Source: Candidatus Bipolaricaulota bacterium (GTDB lineage Bacteria; Bipolaricaulota; Bipolaricaulia; UBA7950; UBA9294). From it: DNA of 64,000 nt. This document shows positions 7,974 through 15,550 of the stretch, in pieces. The translations under genes were made by a program, and so were the position numbers. Location of the stretch: positions 1 through 64,000 of the forward strand of contig JANQEA010000066.1 of assembly GCA_028278555.1 (NCBI GenBank), in the 5' to 3' direction. The notes beneath the pieces are model-generated. The model did no database searches and was not told where the DNA came from. It was given only the letters and a program-made list of their open reading frames with translations. Numbering within the stretch: position 1 is the first letter of the stretch; the number at the start of each line of letters is the position of its first letter.

Positions 7974-8768
7974 ATGAAAACCCACGCGACCCGAATCGGA
8001 ATCCTCCTCGTCATCGGGCTGATCGCGACGTCGGGCCTCGCAGTCGCCGACGGACAGGTCGCACCGCTCGGGGTGATCCCCGAACCGACCCCTCAGCCGT
8101 TGACGGTCAATCTCTGGACAGACAAATCAACCTACATGGTCGGCGAGACACTGACGATCTTCTTCTCCGTGAGCCAAGCGGCGTTCATCTACATCTACGA
8201 TATCCAACCGGACGGGATCGTTCGCTTGATCTTCCCGAACGCGTACTCGCAAGGGAATTTCGTCTCCGCAGGAACGCACACCTTGCCCGACGGCTTGTAC
8301 AAGTTCACCGTCGCACCGCCGACCGGACTGGAACAGCTGCAGATCTTCGCCAGCCCGGTCGACCTCGGCCTCTCTCCCCCGTACTTCGGGGAACCCTACC
8401 CGATGGCAGGCGGGAATCCGGGCGCCGCCACGAGCCAGATCCAGGCCCAGATCATGGGAATCGTTCCGGAGCCGATCTGGGCTACAGCGTGGACCTCGTT
8501 CACGATCGTGCAGCACTACGGCTACACGCCGCCGACGTACCCCCATACGCCGACCTATCCGACCCAGCCCTCTTGGTTTGGGTATCAACCGCCGCCGTTC
8601 TCTGGCGTCGCCGGCGCGTTTTGGTACTTCTTTGGCGGTCAGTGGATCTCTGGGATGCCGAGCAGCGGACCCTATTGGTACTGGTACAACCCGTGTGGGT
8701 ATGCGTATCCAGCCTGCGGCGAGTGGCGGATCCGATTCCGAATCTGCATCGGATGCGAGGTCCCGTAG
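7974..8768 (+). CDS. Secreted DUF4384 domain protein
   Basis: A 264-residue exported protein. Residues 1-26 are a signal peptide ending near VADG. The domain that follows contains the DUF4384 hallmarks: NLWTDKSTYMVGETLTIFF, then an aromatic IYIYDIQ segment and DGIVRLIFPN, a beta-sandwich usually found in cell-surface proteins. The C-terminal 80 residues are unusually rich in Tyr, Pro, Trp and Gly (TPPTYPHTPTYPT and similar) and end in a cysteine-containing segment (NPCGYAYPACGEW). The ATG at 7974 is chosen for the signal peptide and the GAGGTGAT ribosome binding site. The gene is monocistronic, with a terminator downstream. Its function is unknown. Confidence 0.85.
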   Translation: MKTHATRIGILLVIGLIATSGLAVADGQVAPLGVIPEPTPQPLTVNLWTDKSTYMVGETLTIFFSVSQAAFIYIYDIQPDGIVRLIFPNAYSQGNFVSAGTHTLPDGLYKFTVAPPTGLEQLQIFASPVDLGLSPPYFGEPYPMAGGNPGAATSQIQAQIMGIVPEPIWATAWTSFTIVQHYGYTPPTYPHTPTYPTQPSWFGYQPPPFSGVAGAFWYFFGGQWISGMPSSGPYWYWYNPCGYAYPACGEWRIRFRICIGCEVP

Positions 8769-8801
8769 ACGGACAACGCCCAGCATATCGATCACGAGAC
8801 G

Positions 8802-8830
8802 CGGGGACCGGCCGATGGCCGGCCCCCGCT
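8802..8830 (+). terminator. Rho-independent-type terminator after the DUF4384 gene
   Basis: GCGGGG and CCGGCC pair with GGCCGG and CCCCGC around a GAT loop, with one bulged position, followed by TTGTCTTGT. Confidence 0.75.
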
Positions 8831-8874
8831 TGTCTTGTGCCAGCATCGAAGAATCCGAATCTCGGCACCCTCTG

Positions 8875-10029
8875 CTACAACGGCATCTCGTAGATCCGCC
8901 ATGTCTTGTAGTGCACGCCGCCCATGAACGAGGAGGCCCGCAGAATCAAGTCGTTGTCCTCGAGCAAGAGCGACGGCTCGCACGTGGTGTACCCGTGGCT
9001 CAATGCATAGGCGAGAACCTGGTGGTAGAGCACGGCATCGATCCCGAGCTTCCGGAAACGAGGGCGGACACCGAAGAACATCAGGCGCATCCGTGGGATG
9101 CGATGACGGGTCCGCAGCAGCCGCAGTCCTCGCATGAGGTCGGCATCGCGGAGCCGATTCCACGTCGGCTGCAGTGGAACGAACGGATCGGGAAGCGCAC
9201 CGAGGACGGCGGCAAGCTCGCCGTCGATCGAGGCAAAGCGGAGGAGGCCTGGGTCGGCAACGAGCTGCAGGGTGTCCGCCATCGCTCCAGCCTCGTCATC
9301 GGTCAACGGGAGGAAGCCCCAGTTGTTCGCCCACGCCTCGTTGTAGATCTCGACGATCCGATTGACCTCCTCGTGCAGACGTCGCTTATCGATCGGACGG
9401 GTCTCGATCTCCCGGCGTCGCTGGACTGCAGCCGCGACGCGTCGGAGGCGTTCGCTCGGCTCGGCAATCCGGATCATGTAGGCGTGGTAGTCCTTCACCT
9501 TCCGAAGACCGTAGCGCTCGAGCATCTCCGCGTAGTACGGCGGGTTGTGCGTCAGCTCGACAGTCGGAGGGTGATCGAACCCATCGATGAGCACTGCCTG
9601 ATTCGCCTCGTGGGTGGCATTCGAATAGCCCCCGGGGCCTCGCATCGTCTCCATTCCTCGCCCGGCGAGCCACTCCCTGGCGCTGTCGAGGAGCGCCTCG
9701 ACCACCTCGAACTCGTTGCAGGCGTCGAAGAAACCGAAGAAGCCGATCTTGACGCGATGATGCTCGTTGTAGCGATGGTTTACGGCAGCGGAGACACGGC
9801 CGAGGAGCCTGCGGCCGGCACGCGCAACGAAGTGAATGACGTCGGCCGATCGATGGTAGGGGTGCTTCGGGGTGAGCAGTCCGGTCAGGCCGAGGAGGCG
9901 GCTCCCGAGCAGCTCGCCGCGCAACGGCGGCGTCCAGTGAGGGTCACCGCGGAAGAGAACCCATGGCACGTCCACGAACGTCCGCAATCGCCGGTCACCG
10001 AGCGGAATTCGATCGATTGAGAAGCCCAT
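8875..10029 (-). CDS. GNAT-family N-acetyltransferase, YghO-like
   Basis: A 384-residue protein resembling the long, two-domain GNAT-like proteins related to YghO. The N-terminus has the conserved FVDVPWVLFRGDPHWTPPL segment, and the middle contains RGPGGYSNATHEANQAVLIDGFD followed by NPPYYAEMLERYGL. The C-terminal GNAT fold includes the MFFGVRPRFRKLGIDAVLY acetyl-CoA-binding motif A region. The biological substrate is unknown. The ATG at 10029 is preceded by GGCGGTGA and starts exactly where the family does; the upstream in-frame extension is not part of it. It is divergent from the pseudouridine synthase. Confidence 0.82.
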   Translation of the reverse strand: MGFSIDRIPLGDRRLRTFVDVPWVLFRGDPHWTPPLRGELLGSRLLGLTGLLTPKHPYHRSADVIHFVARAGRRLLGRVSAAVNHRYNEHHRVKIGFFGFFDACNEFEVVEALLDSAREWLAGRGMETMRGPGGYSNATHEANQAVLIDGFDHPPTVELTHNPPYYAEMLERYGLRKVKDYHAYMIRIAEPSERLRRVAAAVQRRREIETRPIDKRRLHEEVNRIVEIYNEAWANNWGFLPLTDDEAGAMADTLQLVADPGLLRFASIDGELAAVLGALPDPFVPLQPTWNRLRDADLMRGLRLLRTRHRIPRMRLMFFGVRPRFRKLGIDAVLYHQVLAYALSHGYTTCEPSLLLEDNDLILRASSFMGGVHYKTWRIYEMPL

Positions 10030-10114
10030 GTCACCGCCAGAACCCGAGGTCCGCCGATTATGCCAGAGCGGCTCACCCGAAGCGAAATCGAGGGGAGCAC
10101 CTCTACAAGAGCAG

Positions 10115-10143
10115 TTGACCTCAGGCACGACGCGCGGTATCCC
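10115..10143 (+). promoter_or_regulatory. Leaderless-type promoter of the pseudouridine synthase
   Basis: TTGACC (10115-10120), 17 nt, TATCCC (10138-10143), then 9 nt to the ATG at 10153, which has no ribosome binding site. This promoter supports the short form of the protein. Confidence 0.5.
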
Positions 10144-10152
10144 TTCCACGTC

Positions 10153-10926
10153 ATGAGCGAACCGGTCCATGAAGCGAAGCTGCTGCAGTGGGTGCAGCGC
10201 CAGTCCGGCGTGTCGCGGCGGAAGGCACAGGAGCTGATCGAGGCGGGCGAGGTCTCGGTCGATGGCGAGGTCTTGACCGATCCGTTTCGTCTGCTCGACG
10301 CCGCGTCGATCGGTCGGCTGAGCCTTCGTGGACATCCCTTGGCGCTCGAGGTGCCGGAGTCACGCGTCTACCGGTACCACAAGCCGAAGGGCATCCTCTG
10401 CAGCCACGACGACCCGCACTACGGGAACACCGTCGGCCGGATCCTCCGCGCCGAGGGGTTCATCGGCTACAACTGGGCCGGACGGCTCGATCAGGACGCG
10501 GAGGGCCTGATCCTCTTGACCAACGACGGCGAACTTCTCCACCGCCTGAGTCATCCGCGCTACGAGGTCGAGAAGATCTATCGCGTCTGGGTCGATCGGC
10601 TCCCGCGGAAGCACGTGATGGACCGGATGCTCTCCGAGATGCGGCGCGGAATCGCCGATCATGGCGACACGCTTCGCGCGCGCTCCGGTGTGGTCGAGGG
10701 GCGCCCGCCGTACGTGCGACTGGTCTTGACCGAGGGGAAGAAGCACGAAATCAAGCGCCTATTCGGACACTTCGACATGTCGGTCGTCCGTTTGCAGCGC
10801 GTCGCGATCGGACCGATCGAGCTCGGCGCTCTCCCGGCGGGAGAGATCGCACGCCTCTCAGAAACGGAGGTGGCGTGCCTGCGCCGGCCCGATCCCGAAG
10901 ATGGCGCAGGATCCAACGCCGATTGA
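10153..10926 (+). CDS. RsuA/RluB/RluE/RluF-family pseudouridine synthase
   Basis: A 257-residue rRNA pseudouridine synthase. An N-terminal S4 RNA-binding domain (residues about 9-50, including SRRKAQELIEAGEVSVDG) is followed by the catalytic domain. The catalytic motif GRLDQDAEGLILLTNDG is at residues 110-126 with Asp113 as the probable nucleophile, and the family motif YEVEKIYRVWV lies downstream. The exact rRNA position cannot be told from sequence. The ATG at 10153 is chosen because it matches the family start and follows a promoter; the in-frame ATG at 10060 would add 31 atypical residues. The gene ends 33 nt before nadE, whose -35 box overlaps its stop codon. Confidence 0.92.
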   Translation: MSEPVHEAKLLQWVQRQSGVSRRKAQELIEAGEVSVDGEVLTDPFRLLDAASIGRLSLRGHPLALEVPESRVYRYHKPKGILCSHDDPHYGNTVGRILRAEGFIGYNWAGRLDQDAEGLILLTNDGELLHRLSHPRYEVEKIYRVWVDRLPRKHVMDRMLSEMRRGIADHGDTLRARSGVVEGRPPYVRLVLTEGKKHEIKRLFGHFDMSVVRLQRVAIGPIELGALPAGEIARLSETEVACLRRPDPEDGAGSNAD

Positions 10927-10952
10927 ATCGGCGAAGAAACGGCTCGTATACT
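10923..10952 (+). promoter_or_regulatory. Leaderless-type promoter of nadE
   Basis: TTGAAT (10923-10928), 18 nt, TATACT (10947-10952), then 6 nt to the ATG at 10959. The -35 element overlaps the stop codon of the upstream gene, and no ribosome binding site is present. Confidence 0.6.
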
Positions 10953-10958
10953 CCGGAC

Positions 10959-12584
10959 ATGCGCGTAGGGATCGGCCAATTCAACGCCCACGTCGGAGCC
11001 ATCGAGCGGAATCGAGATCGGATGCTCGAGCTGATGGCGGAGGCTCGCGCTCGGGGTTGCGACCTCGTCGTCTTCCCCGAGTTGGCGATCTGCGGGTATT
11101 CGCCGCTCGACGGGATGTGGCGTCCGGGCTACGCCGAGACATGCGAGGCGGCAGTCGACGCACTTCGAGCCGCATCGGATGGAATCGGTGTGGTGGTCGG
11201 TTCGATCACCGCGCACGAGCGACGCGAGCCGATCAACCGCCACGATCTCTCCGCGCTCGCCGACAGTGCCGAGGTCGACCTGCGAAACACGGCGATCCTG
11301 ATCGAAGATGGCAAGATCCTCGGTCGGGCGTCGAAGATCCACCTCCCCTGCTACGACGTCTACGACGAAAGTCGGTACTTCTCTCCGGGACCGGGGATCG
11401 AGGTGTTCGCGTTCCGCGGCACGACGATCGGGCTGAATGTCTGCGAGGATCTCTGGGTCGACGGCGGGCCGGCCGAGCTGCAGGCAAGCCTCGGTGCGGA
11501 GTGGATCGTCAACATCTCCGCTTCCCCGTTCTACGTTGGCAAGCCGGAGATCCGACGTCGGCTCATACGACGACGCGCCAAGGAGAACGATGTCGGGATC
11601 GTCTACGCGAACCTGATCGGCGGACAGGACGAAGCGGTCTTCGACGGAGGGAGCTTCATCGTTGGATCGGATGGGGACCTGCTCTTCGAGGCGCCGTTGT
11701 TCACCGAGGGGCTCTTCGTCGTCGACCTCGCCCACGCCGCACCGGTCCCCTCTGACGAAGACAACGATCTCGAGCAGCTCCGTTCGGCACTTGTCCTCGG
11801 CATCCGCGATTACGTTCGAAAGAACGGATTCACGTCTGTCATCATCGGACTCTCCGGCGGGATCGATTCAGCCTTGGTCACGGCGCTCGCAGTCGAGGCG
11901 CTCGGGCCGGAGCATGTGACGGCCGTCTATCTGCCGAGTCGCTACTCCGCGGAGCAGAGCGGTGCGGACGCTCGCCGGCTGGCCGATCGCATCGGCATCG
12001 AACTGCTCGAGATTCCGGTCGCTGAGGCGCACGACGTGCTTCGCAGGGCGCTACCCGAAGCCCCGGAGGGACTCGTTGACGAGAACCTGCAGCCGCGGAT
12101 CCGCGCAACGATTTGGATGGGGCTCGCCAACCAGCGAGATGCCCTCGTACTTTGCGCCGGGAACAAATCGGAGATCGCCACCGGGTACAGCACGCTCTAC
12201 GGCGACACGACCGGCGCGCTGGCACCGATCGCCGATCTGTACAAGTCGGATGTCTACAGGCTTGCGGCGTCCTTCGGGGATCGGATGCCGCAGAGCATCC
12301 TCGAACGCCCTCCGACAGCCGAGCTCCGCCCGGACCAGCGTGACGAGGACGACCTCCCTCCCTACGAGGAGCTTGACCCGCTGCTACGCTACATCATCGA
12401 CGAGAATCGTTCGCGGCAAGAGCTGATCGCCATGGGATTCGATGCTGCGCTGGTCGTCCGTGTGCTCGCCCGATATCGCGCCAGCGAGTACAAGCGCCGC
12501 CAGCTTCCGCCGGGCATCAAGGTGACGCCGAAGGCGTTCGGCCTCGGGCGGCGCGTCCCGATCACCAACGCGTACACCGGCTAG
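10959..12584 (+). CDS. nadE: Glutamine-dependent NAD+ synthetase
   Basis: A 541-residue two-domain enzyme that converts nicotinate adenine dinucleotide to NAD+, using ammonia from glutamine. The N-terminal nitrilase-type glutaminase carries the Glu-Lys-Cys triad at about Glu41 (FPELAICGY), Lys126 (SKIHLPCYD) and Cys162 (NVCEDLW). The C-terminal synthetase has the ATP pyrophosphatase loop LSGGIDSA near residue 300 and the GNKSEIATGYSTLYGD segment. Both active sites look intact. The length matches the roughly 540-residue bacterial form with a short linker. The start is fixed by the alignment of the nitrilase domain and by the -10 box just upstream. A bidirectional terminator follows. Confidence 0.97.
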   Translation: MRVGIGQFNAHVGAIERNRDRMLELMAEARARGCDLVVFPELAICGYSPLDGMWRPGYAETCEAAVDALRAASDGIGVVVGSITAHERREPINRHDLSALADSAEVDLRNTAILIEDGKILGRASKIHLPCYDVYDESRYFSPGPGIEVFAFRGTTIGLNVCEDLWVDGGPAELQASLGAEWIVNISASPFYVGKPEIRRRLIRRRAKENDVGIVYANLIGGQDEAVFDGGSFIVGSDGDLLFEAPLFTEGLFVVDLAHAAPVPSDEDNDLEQLRSALVLGIRDYVRKNGFTSVIIGLSGGIDSALVTALAVEALGPEHVTAVYLPSRYSAEQSGADARRLADRIGIELLEIPVAEAHDVLRRALPEAPEGLVDENLQPRIRATIWMGLANQRDALVLCAGNKSEIATGYSTLYGDTTGALAPIADLYKSDVYRLAASFGDRMPQSILERPPTAELRPDQRDEDDLPPYEELDPLLRYIIDENRSRQELIAMGFDAALVVRVLARYRASEYKRRQLPPGIKVTPKAFGLGRRVPITNAYTG

Positions 12585-12594
12585 GCCAAAGCAA

Positions 12595-12620
12595 AGGCCC
12601 CGGCGCGAACACCGGGGCCT
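12595..12620. terminator. Bidirectional terminator between nadE and hsp20
   Basis: A perfect 9-bp stem AGGCCCCGG/CCGGGGCCT lies between the two convergent 3' ends. Confidence 0.75.
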
Positions 12621-12641
12621 GCAGCGAGTCACCGATTCGGC

Positions 12642-13094
12642 CTACTCGACGGCGATTTCGATCGGCTTCTCTTTCTCTACGATCGATTCCTTCATCGGAG
12701 CGGTCACAACGAGGATCCCGTTCTCGAAGCGCGCCGTGATCCGATCCTTCTCGATCAGGTCGCTCGGCAGCGGGAAGCAGCGCTGGAACTTGCCGTACCG
12801 TCGACCGACGCGGAAGTAGCTCTCCCGCTCGATCTCCTCGTTTCGCTTGACCTCACCGGAGATGGTAAGCTGGTCGTCCTCGACCTTGATCGAGATCTCC
12901 TCCTTCTTCACGCCAGGGAGCTCGGTCTCGAACACCAAGTGTTGGTCCTTCTCGTAGACGTCGGTTCTCCCGGAACTCGGGCTGGCATCGAAGCTGATGC
13001 GATTGAAGTCGTGAAGCACCTCATCGAGCATTCGCGAGAGAGGACTGCCAAGAAGGAAGGGCCCGCGTCGAACGGCTGGAAGTCTCCTGATCAT
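12642..13094 (-). CDS. Small heat-shock protein (Hsp20/alpha-crystallin)
   Basis: A 150-residue ATP-independent chaperone that holds unfolding proteins in the cytoplasm. The alpha-crystallin domain runs from about residue 40 to 140 and has the hallmarks ELPGVKKEEISIKVEDDQLTI and the final FENGILVVTAP. A short N-terminal arm contains PFLLGSPLSRMLDEV. The C-terminal IEIAVE end keeps an IxI-like tail. The ATG at 13092-13094 is preceded by AGGAGGA. The upstream region has a near-perfect promoter, with a CIRCE-like inverted repeat downstream of the -10 box, so heat-inducible repression is likely. Confidence 0.95.
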   Translation of the reverse strand: MIRRLPAVRRGPFLLGSPLSRMLDEVLHDFNRISFDASPSSGRTDVYEKDQHLVFETELPGVKKEEISIKVEDDQLTISGEVKRNEEIERESYFRVGRRYGKFQRCFPLPSDLIEKDRITARFENGILVVTAPMKESIVEKEKPIEIAVE

Positions 13095-13120
13095 CTTGAG
13101 TTCCTCCTCTGATGATTCCG

Positions 13121-13147
13121 CTAGCAATTTTACTACGAGATTGCTAA
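13121..13147 (-). promoter_or_regulatory. CIRCE-like operator in the hsp20 leader
   Basis: On the minus strand TTAGCAATC-N9-AATTGCTAG. The 9-9-9 layout and the first half-site (8 of 9 bases) match the HrcA operator TTAGCACTC-N9-GAGTGCTAA; the second half-site is poorer (6 of 9). It starts about 5 nt after the -10 box, across the expected transcription start. A dedicated regulator other than HrcA is possible. Confidence 0.55.
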
Positions 13148-13152
13148 TTGGC

Positions 13153-13181
13153 AGTATAGCTCTCAGTCTGCTAGTTGTCAA
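13153..13181 (-). promoter_or_regulatory. hsp20 promoter
   Basis: On the minus strand TTGACA (13176-13181), 17 nt, TATACT (13153-13158). The -35 box occupies almost the same bases as the -35 box of the divergent yidD promoter. Confidence 0.8.
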
Positions 13182-13203
13182 GAGCGCTAATGAACGCTAG
13201 AAT
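13175..13203 (+). promoter_or_regulatory. Leaderless-type promoter of yidD
   Basis: TTGTCA (13175-13180), 17 nt, TAGAAT (13198-13203), then 6 nt to the yidD ATG at 13210. No ribosome binding site is present. Confidence 0.6.
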
Positions 13204-13209
13204 CGCAGC

Positions 13210-13422
13210 ATGTTCCGGAAGCTCGCGATCGCTCCGATCCGCATCTACCAGCGCCTCATCTCGCCGCTTCTCCCGCGACGCTGCCGCTTCGTGCCGACCT
13301 GTTCGGAATACGCGGTCGAGGCGATCGGGAAGCACGGGGTGCTGCGTGGCTCGTGGCTCGCGCTGCGCCGGTTCCTCAAGTGCCACCCGTTTCATCCGGG
13401 CGGGTACGATCCCGTTCCCTAG
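13210..13422 (+). CDS. yidD: Membrane protein insertion efficiency factor YidD
   Basis: A 70-residue peripheral membrane protein that assists insertion of inner-membrane proteins by the YidC/Sec pathway. The conserved sequence [20 protein letters not shown] followed by [35 protein letters not shown] identifies the family across its whole length, including the three conserved cysteines. It usually sits between rnpA and yidC; here it stands alone, next to hsp20, with no rpmH, rnpA or yidC nearby. Confidence 0.95.
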   Translation: MFRKLAIAPIRIYQRLISPLLPRRCRFVPTCSEYAVEAIGKHGVLRGSWLALRRFLKCHPFHPGGYDPVP

Positions 13423-13461
13423 GCGCTGTTCGCGACGTATTCGAAGTGAAAGGATCGACGG

Positions 13462-13491
13462 CCGGATGGCTCGTCTGCACGAGTCATCCGG
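13462..13491. terminator. Hairpin between yidD and the M20 gene
   Basis: CCGGATG-G-CTCGT pairs with ACGAG-T-CATCCGG around a CTGC loop (13 pairs including one G-T). It lies between two convergent 3' ends and could serve both. Confidence 0.65.
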
Positions 13492-13521
13492 ACGCGTCAC
13501 GAGAGTCCGTCTTGAGGGAAT

Positions 13522-14688
13522 CTACGTCGCGCGAAACTCCTCCCAGATCCGCTCGGACAGACCCGGCTCGGAAAGCACGTCCACTGTGGTCATCGCCAGC
13601 GCCTTCGCGGCGGCGATCATTGCGATCGCCCCGCGCTCGGAGCCGGAAGCCTCGGTGAACTGACGCGAGTGGCCCGCGACGTCCTCTTCGCAGATCTGGA
13701 CGTACGGATGGATCCCAGGAACCACCTGAGTGACGTCACCCATGTCGGTCGATCCCATGGCGTTGTCCTCCGGCGGGTTGTGAGGTACTCCGGCGGCCAC
13801 GAGATGCTCGAGGAATCGCTCCCCGAGGATCTTGTTTGGCTTCATCGCCTTGTAGGCGTGGCCAACCTCACTCCACGTCAGCGTCGCCCCGGTCGCGAGG
13901 GCAGCCCCTTCGGCGCACTTGCGCAGCTTCTCGAGCAGCTCATCGCGATAGTCGTTCTTCGGTGCGCGAACGTAGAACTCTGCTGCGGCGTACTCCGGCA
14001 CGATGTTCGGCTTCACGCCGCCATGCGAGATGATCCCGTGGATTCTCGCGCCGTCTTTGATGTGCTGACGCAACGCATTGATCCCGTTGAAGGTCTGGAT
14101 TACGGCATCGAGCGCGTTGATCCCCTTCTCGGGGCTCCCCGAGGCGTGCGACGGTTTCCCGGCAAACTCGATCTTGACCTCGGTGATCGCCAGGCTTCCC
14201 CGTCCGATCATCGTGTGCGTCGCCGGGTGGAACATGATCGCAGCATCCACACCGTCGAAGAGGTCCGCTTCGATCATCAACACCTTCCCGCCGCCACCCT
14301 CCTCGGCCGGCGTACCGTAGAAGACCAGCGTCCCAGGGAGTTCCGACTTGATCGATCCGACGGCGAGGGCGGCGCCAAGCGCACCGGCGGCGATCAGGTT
14401 GTGGCCACACGCGTGGCCGATCTCGGGCAAGGCGTCGTACTCACCGAGGATCGCCACCGTCGGCCCATCGCTCGACGCCGGGTGGACGGCACGGATCGCC
14501 GTCTCCATCCCGGCGACGCCGAGCTCGACCTTGAAGCCGCCCTTCTCCAGCTCCGATGCGAGCAGCTTCGACGCACGGACCTCTTCGAACTTCACCTCCG
14601 GGTGATCGAAGATCTCTTGTCCCACGTCTCGCAGGCGTTGCTCCATCCGATCGAGCGCCCCGTCGATCTTCATCCGCCAATCGCTCAT
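13522..14688 (-). CDS. M20-family amidohydrolase/peptidase
   Basis: A 388-residue metal-dependent hydrolase of the M20 (AbgB/HipO-like) family. The first metal-binding segment is ILGEYDALPEIGHACGHN, followed by GTPAEEGGGGK with the catalytic glutamates, and MFHPATH. The lid domain is inserted in the middle (about residues 175-290). Such enzymes release amino acids from N-acyl or aminobenzoyl conjugates; the substrate here is unknown. The ATG overlaps the stop codon of the upstream racemase gene by ATGA, so the two are co-expressed. The pairing suggests hydrolysis and racemisation of an amino-acid conjugate. Confidence 0.92.
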   Translation of the reverse strand: MSDWRMKIDGALDRMEQRLRDVGQEIFDHPEVKFEEVRASKLLASELEKGGFKVELGVAGMETAIRAVHPASSDGPTVAILGEYDALPEIGHACGHNLIAAGALGAALAVGSIKSELPGTLVFYGTPAEEGGGGKVLMIEADLFDGVDAAIMFHPATHTMIGRGSLAITEVKIEFAGKPSHASGSPEKGINALDAVIQTFNGINALRQHIKDGARIHGIISHGGVKPNIVPEYAAAEFYVRAPKNDYRDELLEKLRKCAEGAALATGATLTWSEVGHAYKAMKPNKILGERFLEHLVAAGVPHNPPEDNAMGSTDMGDVTQVVPGIHPYVQICEEDVAGHSRQFTEASGSERGAIAMIAAAKALAMTTVDVLSEPGLSERIWEEFRAT

Positions 14689-15434
14689 TCGGCCTCCTTA
14701 CTCTCTTCGGGCACAAACCCCGGCCACGCGTCCCGCAGCGTTGCCGCGACCAGACAATCGAGTCCGTCGATCCAACGAATCGCCATCCCGTCGCCAGGGA
14801 TGAGCGAGATTTCCGTGCATCCGGCGATCACCGCGGCCGCTCCGTCTCGTGCCAGCCGATCGACGACCGGCGCAATCATCGACTTGGCTCCCAACTGGGC
14901 ATCCCCGCGTTTGATCGAGGCAATCGCGTTCATGATCGTCCGTTGGTCGGCCGGTTCCGGAACGAGCACCCGAACTCCGCGAGCCTCACAGACCGCTTGG
15001 TACAGCCCCATCTGGATCGTCCCATCAGTCGCCAGCAGGCCGACCGGCGATCGGTCGAGCGCCGCTGCCGTCTCCTCGATCATGTCGAGCGCCGGGATCG
15101 AGACAGAGCCCCGAATCTCATCGATGTATGCGTGAGCCGTGTTGCAGGGCATGACGAGGAATTCAGCTCCGGCGGCCTCCAGCCGCTGCGACATCGCCGT
15201 CAGCCAAGGCATCGGGTTCGGGCCGCCGCGCAGAATCGCGTCGGTCCGGTTTGGGACGCGGGGATCGCTGTCGATCAGGACGCGGAGATGCTCCTGATCG
15301 GCCGCCGCCGGTGTCGCCACGACGAGGCGTCGATAGAACTCGACCGTCGCCGCAGGACCCATCCCACCGAGCACACCGACCGTCTTCTTCTCCGTAGCTC
15401 GAGGCTCCTGCGATGCGGCTCGCCGTCGTTCCAT
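14685..15434 (-). CDS. Aspartate/glutamate racemase family protein
   Basis: A 249-residue, PLP-independent racemase-fold protein. The start VGVLGGMGPAATVEFYRRL is diagnostic for aspartate racemases. The two catalytic cysteines lie in MPCNTAHAY and IAGCTEIS, one in each half. The ATG at 15434 is chosen because a -35/-10 pair ends 7 nt before it; an in-frame codon further upstream has no support. The product likely supplies D-aspartate or D-glutamate, or racemises products of the coupled M20 hydrolase. The gene is divergent from the PLP-dependent desulfhydrase-like gene. Confidence 0.9.
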   Translation of the reverse strand: MERRRAASQEPRATEKKTVGVLGGMGPAATVEFYRRLVVATPAAADQEHLRVLIDSDPRVPNRTDAILRGGPNPMPWLTAMSQRLEAAGAEFLVMPCNTAHAYIDEIRGSVSIPALDMIEETAAALDRSPVGLLATDGTIQMGLYQAVCEARGVRVLVPEPADQRTIMNAIASIKRGDAQLGAKSMIAPVVDRLARDGAAAVIAGCTEISLIPGDGMAIRWIDGLDCLVAATLRDAWPGFVPEESKEAE

Positions 15435-15441
15435 GGCGGAC

Positions 15442-15470
15442 AGGGTAGGCGACAGCCTTGGCCGGTTCAA
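15442..15470 (-). promoter_or_regulatory. Leaderless-type promoter of the racemase operon
   Basis: On the minus strand TTGAAC (15465-15470), 17 nt, TACCCT (15442-15447), then 7 nt to the ATG. No ribosome binding site precedes the ATG. Confidence 0.5.
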
Positions 15471-15550
15471 TCGATTCTCCTGCGAGCGAGCGGTTCAGCA
15501 TGCGCTCGTCCGTCCTGCGAGGTAGACTCCGACGCCGCAAAGGAGGTCGG

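Noticed and set aside
10188..10958. Upstream extension of the nadE frame
   Set aside because: It is a shadow of the pseudouridine synthase in another frame; the nitrilase domain of NadE begins at 10959, where a promoter also ends.
13106..13112. Half HAIR-like site (ACTCAAG) in the hsp20 leader
   Set aside because: The HspR operator needs an inverted partner CTTGAGT seven bases away, which is absent; the motif overlaps the ribosome site and start and is likely chance.
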